This document shows positions 1-5,251 of a stretch of DNA of 6,456 nucleotides, in pieces. Every line of letters begins with the position of its first letter. The stretch's first letter is position 1. Under the pieces are notes generated by a model. That model worked only from the letters and a program-made list of their open reading frames with translations, did no database searches and had not been told where the DNA came from. The stretch spans positions 1 through 6,456 of the forward strand of contig VBCJ01000145.1 of assembly GCA_005884335.1 (NCBI GenBank). The letters are read 5' to 3'. This DNA comes from Betaproteobacteria bacterium. GTDB lineage: Bacteria; Pseudomonadota; Gammaproteobacteria; Burkholderiales; SG8-39. A program made the position numbers and the translations under genes.

Positions 1-4
1 GTGG

Positions 5-21
5 TGAGCCGGTCAGGCTCA
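5..21 (-). other. Short inverted repeat at the hemW stop codon
   Basis: TGAGCC (5-10) and GGCTCA (16-21) pair around a 5-base loop and include the hemW TGA. It may be the beginning of a terminator or 3'-end structure, but the window ends before a T-run could be seen. Confidence 0.25.
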
Positions 22-1362
22 CTTTGCGTCGGGCAGGAACAACTGCAGCAAATCGTTGAGAAAGCGCTGCCCCAAATCCGTCGGCCGGATGCGCTCGTGG
101 TCGCGGGCGATCAAACCGCGCGTCTCGGCCTCCCGCAGCGGCTTTTCAGCGACCGCGATCTGCAGCCCGGTGCGCTCCGCGAACGAGCTGACCGGAAATC
201 CATCGGGCAGGCGCAAGGCGTTCATCATGAATTCGAATACCAGATCGTCGCGCCCGAGCTCGTGGCTGTCCTGCACGGGACGGCCCTCGGCCGCGCGCTG
301 CAGGTACTCCTTGGGCTGCTTGTAGCGCACGGTCCGCGTGACGCGATCGGAAAAACTCAGCTTGCCGTGGGCGCCCGCGCCGATGCCGAGGTAGTCGCCG
401 AAACGCCAGTAGTTGAGATTGTGGCGGCATTCGCGGCCGGGCCTCGCCCAGGCCGAGGTCTCGTAGTGCGCGTAGCCGCGCGCCGCGAGGGCGGCGACTA
501 TCATGTCCTGCATCGCCGCGGACGCCTCCTCGTCGGGCAGCGCGGGTGGATGCCGGTAAAAAAGCGTGTTCGGCTCGAGCGTGAGATGGTAGAAGGACAA
601 ATGCGTCGTGCCGGCCTCGAGCGCCGCTTCGACATCGGCGCGCGCCTCCTCGGCCGTCTGCTGCGGCAGCGCGTACATGAGGTCGAGGTTGACGTTGTCG
701 AAGGAGGTTTTCGCGATCTCGATCGCGCGGCGCGCCTCCTTGTCGTCGTGGATGCGGCCGAGCGCTTTCAGGTGTTGGGGATTGAAGCTCTGGATGCCGA
801 TCGAGAGCCGGTTCACGCCGGCTTCGCGGTAGCCTCGGAATTTTTCCGCCTCGAAGGTCCCGGGATTCGCCTCGAGGGTGATCTCGCAATCGGCCGCGAG
901 CGACAGCCGGGCGCGAAACGCCGAGATCAAGGTCTCGATCGCGGCCGCCGAAAAGAGGCTGGGCGTGCCGCCCCCGAAGAAAATACTGGTGACGCGCCGC
1001 CCCCAGACGTCGGGAAGCGTGAGCTCGAGATCCGCCACCAGCGCTTCGACGTAGGCCTTCTCCGGAACATCTCCCCTCGCCTGGTGGGAATTGAAATCGC
1101 AGTAGGGGCACTTCTTCACGCACCAGGGAATGTGGACGTAGAGGGCGAGCGGCGGCAGCGCGCCAAGCCGGATTCCGGCGGGCGAGAGAATACGGGCGGG
1201 CGGGAGAATACCGGCGGGCGGGAGAATACCGGCGGGCGAGAGAATACCCGCGGGCGGGAGAATACCCGCGGGCGAGAGAATACCGGCGGGCGGGAGAATA
1301 TTGTTTTCCCCTCCTCGCTTGAGGAGGGGTGGCGGCCGAAGGCCGCCGGGGTGGTCCGGCAT
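19..1362 (-). CDS. hemW: HemW-type radical SAM haem chaperone with a repeat-derived N-terminal extension
   Basis: HemW is a cytoplasmic radical SAM protein (formerly called HemN-like) that binds haem and delivers it to target proteins; it is not a true coproporphyrinogen oxidase. The radical SAM cluster motif CxxxCxxC is at C81, C85 and C88 in the stretch YVHIPWCVKKCPYCDF, followed by GGGTPS at 130-135, EANPGTFE, and the C-terminal segment HNLNYWRFGDYLGIGAGAHG. I chose the ATG at 1362-1360 because it overlaps the rdgB stop as TGATG, the coupling expected in this operon, and because no ATG lies between it and the core. This gives 447 residues, against a usual 380-400. The excess is residues 4-68 or so: a palindromic repeat read as HPGGLRPPPLLKRGGEN, then seven hexapeptides of the type ILPPAG/ILSPAG. 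The core is intact, so the enzyme is probably functional. A later non-ATG start that skips the extension cannot be excluded. Confidence 0.93.
   Translation of the reverse strand: MPDHPGGLRPPPLLKRGGENNILPPAGILSPAGILPPAGILSPAGILPPAGILPPARILSPAGIRLGALPPLALYVHIPWCVKKCPYCDFNSHQARGDVPEKAYVEALVADLELTLPDVWGRRVTSIFFGGGTPSLFSAAAIETLISAFRARLSLAADCEITLEANPGTFEAEKFRGYREAGVNRLSIGIQSFNPQHLKALGRIHDDKEARRAIEIAKTSFDNVNLDLMYALPQQTAEEARADVEAALEAGTTHLSFYHLTLEPNTLFYRHPPALPDEEASAAMQDMIVAALAARGYAHYETSAWARPGRECRHNLNYWRFGDYLGIGAGAHGKLSFSDRVTRTVRYKQPKEYLQRAAEGRPVQDSHELGRDDLVFEFMMNALRLPDGFPVSSFAERTGLQIAVAEKPLREAETRGLIARDHERIRPTDLGQRFLNDLLQLFLPDAK
1177..1300. repeat. 18-bp tandem repeat, about 6.9 copies, inside hemW
   Basis: Seven consecutive 18-base units with + strand consensus GGCGGGCGRGAGAATACC start at 1177, 1195, 1213, 1231, 1249, 1267 and 1285; the last is two bases short. 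Variation is limited to A/G at position 9 and C/G at the first and last positions. Because 18 bases equal six codons, copy-number change leaves the hemW frame open. Read on the - strand in that frame, it encodes hexapeptides ILPPAG or ILSPAG (one ends in R). The unit probably grew out of the flank of the adjacent palindromic repeat, which runs into ATATTCTCCCGCC on the - strand. Confidence 0.95.
1304..1356 (+). repeat. Palindromic module R1 (double hairpin) in the 5' end of hemW
   Basis: T-run, then hairpin A: CCCCTCCTC (1308-1316), loop GCTT, GAGGAGGGG (1321-1329). After one T comes hairpin B: GGCGGCC (1331-1337), loop GAA, GGCCGCC (1341-1347). It ends with GGGGTGGTC. The module starts two codons inside hemW, reads through in that frame as HPGGLRPPPLLKRGGE, and has the same design as the modules around the DUF559 gene. 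Confidence 0.92.
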
Positions 1363-1964
1363 CAAACGCCCTCCCTCAGCTTCGCCAGGAGCCGCCGCAG
1401 CGCCTTGCCGCGGTGGCTCACGAGATTTTTCTGCTCGGGCTCGAGCTCGGCGGCGGTCTTTCCGAAGTCGCGCAGGAAAAAATGTGGATCGTAGCCGAAT
1501 CCGTTCGCGCCGCGCGGCTCGGCGACGATCTCGCCCGCCCAGGTTCCTTCGGCGATGAGCGGTTCGGGATCCTCGGCGTGGCGCAGGAGAACGACGACGC
1601 AGTAGTAGTGAGCGCGGCGATCGTCCTTGCCGGCGAGGAGCTGCGCGAGCTTTTCGTTGTTGCGCGCATCCGACTTCGGCTCGCCGGCAAACCGCGCCGA
1701 GTGCACGCCGGGTTCTCCGCCGAGCGCGCCCACGCAAATGCCCGAGTCATCGGCGAGCGCGGGAAGACGCGAACGGCCGCTCGCGTGGCGCGCCTTGGCG
1801 AGCGCGTTCTCGACGAAGGTGCCGTGCGGTTCTTCTGCATCGGCGATGCCCAGGCTGGACTGCGAAACGATCTCCGTTCCGAGCGGCGCGAGCAGCGCTT
1901 CGAACTCACGGAGCTTCCCGGGATTGGACTTTCCCTCCTCGAATGAGGAGGGGAAGGTGATCAC
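1362..1964 (-). CDS. rdgB: RdgB/HAM1-type XTP/dITP diphosphatase with an altered N-terminus
   Basis: This enzyme hydrolyses non-canonical purine triphosphates (XTP, dITP, ITP) to the monophosphate and pyrophosphate, keeping damaged bases out of DNA and RNA. Family motifs are clear: SNPGKLREFE (13-22), FVENALAKAR (50-59), ADDSGICV (71-78), GEPGVHSARFAGE (83-95), GFGYDP (155-160) and SHRGKAL (183-189). The C-terminus overlaps the hemW start as TGATG. The start is uncertain. GTG at 1964-1962 gives 200 residues, the normal family length, and has a GGAGGGG tract 14 bases upstream supplied by a repeat hairpin. A TTG at 2051 would give 229 residues and overlap the DUF559 gene. In either case the conserved first strand and (T/S)-x-N-P-G-K loop are disturbed: residues FPSSFEEGK, encoded by a palindromic repeat, stand directly before SNPGK. 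Function may be reduced or lost; the rest of the fold looks intact. Confidence 0.9.
   Translation of the reverse strand: MITFPSSFEEGKSNPGKLREFEALLAPLGTEIVSQSSLGIADAEEPHGTFVENALAKARHASGRSRLPALADDSGICVGALGGEPGVHSARFAGEPKSDARNNEKLAQLLAGKDDRRAHYYCVVVLLRHAEDPEPLIAEGTWAGEIVAEPRGANGFGYDPHFFLRDFGKTAAELEPEQKNLVSHRGKALRRLLAKLREGV
1930..1962 (+). repeat. Palindromic module R2, degenerate (hairpin A only), in rdgB
   Basis: TTT, CCCTCCTC (1933-1940), loop GAAT, GAGGAGGGG (1945-1953), then AAGGTGATC, which resembles the module tail GGGGTGGTC with hairpin B missing. The loop is identical to that of R3, so R2 may be a local duplication of it. It codes for the FPSSFEEGK stretch directly before the SNPGK motif of RdgB. 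Confidence 0.85.
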
Positions 1965-1975
1965 GGCGACATTGC

Positions 1976-2027
1976 TTTCCCCTCCTCGAATGAGGAGGGG
2001 TGGCGGCCGAAGGCCGCCGGGGTGGTC
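1976..2027 (+). repeat. Palindromic module R3 (double hairpin), left of the DUF559 gene
   Basis: TTT, hairpin A CCCCTCCTC (1979-1987), loop GAAT, GAGGAGGGG (1992-2000), T, hairpin B GGCGGCC (2002-2008), loop GAA, GGCCGCC (2012-2018), tail GGGGTGGTC. Apart from the hairpin A loop the core is identical to R1. The - strand GACC end overlaps the DUF559 stop codon by two bases (2026-2028 contain the TGA), and the - strand GGAGGGG is the nearest ribosome-binding-like tract to rdgB. Confidence 0.92.
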
Positions 2028-2388
2028 AAGCAATCGTGAATTGCCGCGCAATCACCGCCAGAACACCTTCGAGATTCTCGATGACCTCACGATTCTCGAA
2101 TCGAACCAGCCGGATTCCGGCGCTGTGAAGGAACCGCGTGCGGATGGCATCGCGGTTTTGCGCCGCCTCATGGTCGTGAGCCGCGCCGTCCAACTCCACA
2201 GCGAGCCTTTCTCCGGGGCAGTAGAAGTCCAGAACATAAGGCCCGACGCTGTGCTGACGCCGGAATTTCCTGCCCCGCAGACTCCTGTCTTTGAGATGGT
2301 TCCACAGGCGCGCTTCCGCGATTGTGAGTCCTCGGCGAAGTTCCCGGCGGCGCGGTTTCAGTCGCGCAACATTATGAACAAGAGCCAT
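2026..2388 (-). CDS. DUF559 endonuclease-domain protein (Vsr-like, PD-(D/E)XK superfamily)
   Basis: A 120-residue protein that is a single DUF559 domain, related to very-short-patch-repair (Vsr) endonucleases; its substrate is unknown. Visible family hallmarks are RRRELRRGLTIAEARLWNHL (13-32), KFRRQHSVGPYVLDFYCP (41-58), LAVELDGAAH (62-71) and the C-terminal VRFENREVIENLEGVL (95-110). Likely catalytic or metal-binding residues are D54, E65 and D67, with H71. I chose the ATG at 2388 because the domain begins soon after it; an in-frame TTG at 2430 would add 14 unconvincing residues. No good Shine-Dalgarno is seen, and a 6-bp inverted repeat (TGCACG/CGTGCA, 2388-2409) straddles the start. The gene lies between rph and rdgB, the only non-overlapping junction of this operon, with inverted palindromic repeats on both sides. 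Its TGA stop is made from the terminal GACC of the adjacent repeat. It looks acquired, and its base composition seems less GC-rich than its neighbours. Confidence 0.85.
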   Translation of the reverse strand: MALVHNVARLKPRRRELRRGLTIAEARLWNHLKDRSLRGRKFRRQHSVGPYVLDFYCPGERLAVELDGAAHDHEAAQNRDAIRTRFLHSAGIRLVRFENREVIENLEGVLAVIARQFTIA

Positions 2389-2447
2389 GCACGGTGAAAC
2401 GTTCGTGCACGACGAGAGTTGACGACCCAAGTGCGGGATTCAAAGGC

Positions 2448-2497
2448 GACCACCCCGCCGCCTTCGGCGGCACCCCTCCTCGAGAGAGGAGGGGAAA
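2448..2497 (-). repeat. Palindromic module R4 (double hairpin), inverted, upstream of the DUF559 gene
   Basis: Read on the - strand: TTT, hairpin A CCCCTCCTC / GAGGAGGGG with loop TCTC (2473-2494), T, then hairpin B GCCGCC, loop GAA, GGCGGC (2457-2471), then GGGGTGGTC. The hairpin B stem differs from R1 and R3 yet pairs perfectly. It is joined to R5 in tandem by GAG. Confidence 0.92.
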
Positions 2498-2500
2498 CTC

Positions 2501-2550
2501 GACCACCCCACCCGCTGCGCGGGCACCCCTCCTCAAGAGAGGAGGGGAAA
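2501..2550 (-). repeat. Palindromic module R5 (double hairpin), inverted, tandem with R4
   Basis: Read on the - strand: TTT, hairpin A CCCCTCCTC / GAGGAGGGG with loop TCTT (2526-2547), TG, hairpin B CCCGC, loop GCA, GCGGG (2511-2523), T, GGGGTGGTC. This is the most diverged hairpin B, again with intact pairing. Its outer flank AAAGCAATGTCGCCG (+ strand) is the inverted counterpart of the flank of R3. Confidence 0.92.
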
Positions 2551-2565
2551 GCAATGTCGCCGCGA

Positions 2566-2580
2566 TCGACTACCCCGCCC
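2566..2580 (-). repeat. Partial palindromic module: tail only
   Basis: On the - strand GGGCGGGGTAGTCGA follows the rph stop after three T bases and resembles the end of R5 (GGGTGGGGTGGTCGA, two differences). It suggests that a third right-hand module once lay here and that only its end remains, which places the insertion boundary within a few bases of the rph stop codon. Confidence 0.6.
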
Positions 2581-2583
2581 AAA

Positions 2584-3303
2584 TCAGGAGAGGCCGAGCG
2601 CCGCCTTCTGCTTGGCGATGAGCTCGGCGATCCCCTGCTTCGCCAGCGCGACCAGTGCACCCATCTGCGCCGTGGAGAAGGGCTCGCCTTCGGCCGTTCC
2701 CTGCACCTCGACGAAACCGCCCGAGCCCGTCATCACCACGTTCATGTCGGTTTCGCAGGCCGAATCCTCGGCGTAGTCCAGATCGAGGACGGGCACGCCC
2801 TCGAAGAGGCCCACCGACACGGCGGCGACGAAATCCCGGATCGGCGACGCAGCGAGGACTCCGCGCTCGAGCAGCGTCCCGACCGCATCGTACAAGGCGA
2901 CAAAAGCTCCCGTGACGCTCGCGGTGCGGGTGCCCCCGTCTGCCTGGATCACGTCGCAGTCGATCTTCACGGTGCGCTCGCCGAGCTTCGCGAGGTCGGT
3001 CACCGCGCGCAGGGAACGGCCGATCAGGCGTTGGATTTCCTGCGTGCGCCCGGATTGCTTCCCGCGCGCCGCTTCGCGTTCAGTACGGGTGTGAGTCGAG
3101 CGCGGCAGCATGCCGTACTCCGCGGTCACCCAGCCCTGGCCACGACCCCGGAGAAATCCGGGCACGCCCTCCTCGGCGCTCGCGGTGCAGATCACGCGGG
3201 TGTCGCCGAACGCGACCAGCACCGAGCCCTCCGCGTGCCGTGTGTAATGGCGGTCGATGGCGAAGGGGCGCAGTTCGTCGGGCCTGCGCTTGGAAGGCCT
3301 CAT
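2584..3303 (-). CDS. rph: Ribonuclease PH
   Basis: RNase PH is a phosphorolytic 3'-5' exoribonuclease that trims tRNA precursors and other RNA 3' ends, releasing nucleoside diphosphates; it forms a hexameric ring in the cytoplasm. The 239 residues match the usual 238-240 length. Recognisable parts are the N-terminus MRPSKRRPDELRP, the RGxGWVTAEYGMLPRST block (54-70), R86 in GRTQEIQRLIGRSLR (the phosphate-binding arginine of the family), the GGTRTASVTGA loop (123-133), and D180 and D186 in EDSACETDMNVVM, which correspond to the conserved metal and catalytic acidic residues. The start ATG overlaps the upstream phosphatase stop as ATGA, indicating translational coupling. Its stop is followed within a few bases by the tail of a palindromic repeat, so the 3' side of the gene is the right boundary of the inserted DNA. 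The protein itself appears complete and unaltered. Confidence 0.97.
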   Translation of the reverse strand: MRPSKRRPDELRPFAIDRHYTRHAEGSVLVAFGDTRVICTASAEEGVPGFLRGRGQGWVTAEYGMLPRSTHTRTEREAARGKQSGRTQEIQRLIGRSLRAVTDLAKLGERTVKIDCDVIQADGGTRTASVTGAFVALYDAVGTLLERGVLAASPIRDFVAAVSVGLFEGVPVLDLDYAEDSACETDMNVVMTGSGGFVEVQGTAEGEPFSTAQMGALVALAKQGIAELIAKQKAALGLS

Positions 3304-4217
3304 GAGCGCTTTTGCGGCGTATGCTTGCGGATCGCGGCGCGAATCTCCTCGATGGCGTTCTCGATCTCCTCGTCGGTGAGGTCGCTGTGGTCCGCCTTGC
3401 TGAAATCCTCGAGCTGCGTGGTCACGCCGTCCCGCTTCAGCGTCCGAGTCGACACTTCACCGGCGATTGCACCCGGATGCGTTTCCGCCCAGGTCATCGC
3501 CACGACCGAAAGATTGTCTGAATCCGCCCCGCCTCGCACTTCCGCCAGATCCAGAAGCGCGGGAACCGCCTTCATGAGGTCGCTCTTCAGCAACGCCCCC
3601 GCGATGAGGTTTCCCGTAAGCGGCCCCCACACGCCGTCGGTGCACAGGATCAAAGTGTCGTCTTCGCGCAACCGGGTGGGCTTCGACAGCTCCACCTGCG
3701 GGAGCGCGTTCGCCCCGATGCAGTTGAAGATCTTGTTGCGATCCGGGTGGGCCGCGACCGCCTCCTCGCGAACGCGGCCCTGGTCGACCAGCATCTGCAC
3801 CCGGGAATGATCCCGCGTCTGCGCCTGGATGCGGCCTTGCCGAACGTGATAGAGCCGCGAATCGCCCACGTGCGCCCAATAGGCGGTCGAATCCTGCACG
3901 ACACAGGCGACGCAGGTGGTCCGCGGCGACTCGATCAGGCTGCGCGCCTTGGCGTAGTCGCCGAGCGCGAAGTGCGCGTCGGTGATGCTCTTTTGCAAGA
4001 AGCCGGACGGGTCGGCGAGCTTGGGCTTCGCCTCGCGCTGGAACGCTTCGGTGAGGAGCTGCGCTGCGATTTGAGAGGCCACCTCCCCGTGCAGATGTCC
4101 GCCCATGCCGTCGGCGACCACCATGAGCAATGCGTCACGGGTGTAGGCGTAGCTGGTGCGATCCTGGTTCGCCTCGCGGCCTCCCTTGCGGCTTTCCTGG
4201 AAGATCGAGAATCTCAT
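3300..4217 (-). CDS. PP2C-family Ser/Thr protein phosphatase (PPM)
   Basis: A 305-residue, metal-dependent PP2C phosphatase, probably cytoplasmic since no signal peptide or membrane segment is seen. The order of PPM motifs is complete: REANQDR with D19, VVADGMGGH with D36-G37, AHVGDSRLY (115-123), RDHS (135-138), LCTDGVWG with D194, and DSDNLSVVAM with D234. These aspartates are the family's metal ligands, so activity is expected. After about residue 245 there is a charged tail rich in Asp, Glu and Lys with no recognised domain. The ATG overlaps the stop of the upstream kinase as ATGA, and the gene's own TGA overlaps the rph start in the same way. The likely role is to reverse phosphorylation by the neighbouring kinase, as in other bacterial kinase/PP2C pairs; the actual substrates cannot be told from the sequence. 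Longer in-frame readings upstream run antiparallel-free into the kinase gene and lack PPM homology. Confidence 0.94.
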   Translation of the reverse strand: MRFSIFQESRKGGREANQDRTSYAYTRDALLMVVADGMGGHLHGEVASQIAAQLLTEAFQREAKPKLADPSGFLQKSITDAHFALGDYAKARSLIESPRTTCVACVVQDSTAYWAHVGDSRLYHVRQGRIQAQTRDHSRVQMLVDQGRVREEAVAAHPDRNKIFNCIGANALPQVELSKPTRLREDDTLILCTDGVWGPLTGNLIAGALLKSDLMKAVPALLDLAEVRGGADSDNLSVVAMTWAETHPGAIAGEVSTRTLKRDGVTTQLEDFSKADHSDLTDEEIENAIEEIRAAIRKHTPQKRS

Positions 4218-5161
4218 CGTCCGAGCCGCTTCATCAACGCGCTGCGAACGCTCTCGAGGATAGAGATGGCGCGGTGCACTTCGGGGTCCTTTTCGCGCAG
4301 CAGCACCTTCTGCAGCGCAAACACGCTTTGCGGGCGCTTCATGTGATCGAGCTCCAGGCACCAGTCGATCGTTTCGAGCAGCTGCCGGGAATACTTGCCG
4401 TTCCATACTTTCGTCGCGGAGACGTAGCGATCCTTCTCGCTGCGGTCGTCGGCCGCCTGGGGTGCCGCGCTCGCGAGGCAGGCGAAAATGCTCGCGCCGA
4501 TGGCGTAGCAGTCGCTCCAGGGCCCGAGCAGTTCGCGGTTCTTGTATTGCTCGGGCGGCGCGAACCCGGGCGTATACATCGGGCTCAGGCGCTGGCCTTC
4601 CTGGACGAGCGTCTGGCGGGCGGCGCCGAAGTCGATCAGCACGGGCGTGCTGTCGTTGCGGATGTAGATGTTGGCGGGCTTGATGTCCAGATGAAGGAGC
4701 TTGTTCGAGTGCACCTCCCGCAGCCCGTTCAGCAGCAGCGTGAACACGTGGCGGATGAATCTTTCCTTGATCGTTCCGCGGCGCGCGCGGATGTGTTCCT
4801 GCAGCGTGCGCCCGCGCTCGTAGCGCATCACCATGTAGACGGTCTCGTTCGCGCGAAAGAAATTCAACACCCGCACCACGTTCGGATGCGACAGCCGCGC
4901 GAGCGAGCGGCCTTCCTCGAAGAAGCACCGCATGCCGTAGCGAAACGTCGCCAGGTTTTCCTCCGAGATCGAGGGCAGCGCGTCGCCCTCGTTTCGCAAC
5001 GCGAGCTGGCTCGGGAGGTATTCCTTGATCGCGACCGGCTGGTCGTTTTCGTCGTAGGCGAGATAGACGATGGAAAAACCCCCGCAGGAGAGCACGCTCG
5101 CGATGCGGTAGTTTTCGAGCTGATAGCCGTCCGGCAGCGGCTGATTGGCCTGCTGTGGCAT
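4214..5161 (-). CDS. Hanks-type Ser/Thr protein kinase, soluble, non-RD
   Basis: A 315-residue eukaryotic-like protein kinase that transfers phosphate from ATP to Ser/Thr of protein targets. Visible elements: a nucleotide loop at LSCGGFSIVYLA (24-35), VAIKEYLP with the ATP lysine K46, helix-C glutamate E83 in FFEEGRSLARL, the catalytic loop HLDIKPAN (157-164) with D159, K161 and N164, D177-F-G179, the APPE segment (201-204), and W215-S-D217. Two departures from the textbook are evident: Ser replaces the first and third Gly of the nucleotide loop, and Leu replaces Arg before the catalytic Asp, making it a non-RD kinase. I believe both are usual for this proteobacterial subfamily. There is no membrane segment or sensor domain. 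I chose ATG 5161; a TTG directly before it would add one residue. It is the first gene of the leftward operon, overlapping PP2C by ATGA, and a TATAAT hexamer lies about 65 bases upstream. Confidence 0.94.
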   Translation of the reverse strand: MPQQANQPLPDGYQLENYRIASVLSCGGFSIVYLAYDENDQPVAIKEYLPSQLALRNEGDALPSISEENLATFRYGMRCFFEEGRSLARLSHPNVVRVLNFFRANETVYMVMRYERGRTLQEHIRARRGTIKERFIRHVFTLLLNGLREVHSNKLLHLDIKPANIYIRNDSTPVLIDFGAARQTLVQEGQRLSPMYTPGFAPPEQYKNRELLGPWSDCYAIGASIFACLASAAPQAADDRSEKDRYVSATKVWNGKYSRQLLETIDWCLELDHMKRPQSVFALQKVLLREKDPEVHRAISILESVRSALMKRLGR

Positions 5162-5251
5162 CAAAGGGGTAGCGGTGCGGCGTTTGTAACCGTTATCATA
5201 GCGGCGTTTTCAATTGCCGCCGGCATTATACGGCGCCACTCATCGCAATCC
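5162..5251. promoter_or_regulatory. Divergent promoter region between the kinase operon and yicC
   Basis: This AT-richer 90-base gap must hold the start signals for both directions. For the - strand there is a perfect -10 hexamer TATAAT at 5230-5225, flanked by CGCCG/CGGCG, but no convincing -35 at 16-18 bases. For the + strand TATCAT and TATACG are only possible -10 elements. A 9-base direct repeat GCGGCGTTT occurs at 5177-5185 and 5201-5209, 24 bases apart, and could be a regulator site. The - strand -10 is the most credible element. Confidence 0.45.

Larger units (their letters stand above)
1930..2580. mobile_element. Putative DUF559 cassette bounded by inverted palindromic arrays
   Basis: A segment of about 650 bases between rph and rdgB comprising the DUF559 gene and five copies or partial copies of one palindromic module. 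The modules left of the gene (1930-1962, 1976-2027) and right of it (2448-2497, 2501-2550, 2566-2580) are in opposite orientation, so the cassette is roughly symmetric. The clearest symmetry is a 29-base inverted repeat, 1959-1987 against 2539-2567, with one mismatch; it includes CGGCGACATTGC joined to TTTCCCCTCCTC. All other visible junctions of this operon overlap by 1-4 bases, so this spacer is out of character and best read as an insertion. No target-site duplication was found, and no classical transposase is present. The boundaries are approximate and the mobility is inferred. Confidence 0.6.

Noticed and set aside
1177..1300. CRISPR array
   Set aside because: Units are contiguous 18-mers with no spacers; this is a tandem repeat, and no cas gene is nearby.
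1308..1347. Intrinsic terminators at the palindromic modules
   Set aside because: The hairpins are GC-rich, but the T-runs are only 3-4 bases and lie on the hairpin A side; several modules lie inside translated genes, so a repeat family explains them better.
1..1494. A 497-codon open frame on the + strand
   Set aside because: It is antisense to hemW and rdgB, which carry clear family motifs; its product is Arg/Val/Gly-rich with no recognisable domain, typical of shadow frames in GC-rich DNA.
2026..2430. DUF559 start at the TTG at 2430
   Set aside because: The extra 14 residues resemble nothing in the family and the TTG has no ribosome binding site; ATG 2388 gives a normal domain start.
2419..3810. 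463-codon + strand open frame
   Set aside because: Antisense to rph and PP2C, and crosses the repeat array; no domain recognised.
3300..4928. 542-codon reading for the phosphatase
   Set aside because: The upstream part is an out-of-frame shadow of the kinase gene; the ATG at 4217 gives the ATGA overlap and a complete PP2C domain.
4130..5251. Long + strand extension upstream of yicC
   Set aside because: It is the antisense of the kinase gene; yicC homology begins at 5252 (MITSMTGY).
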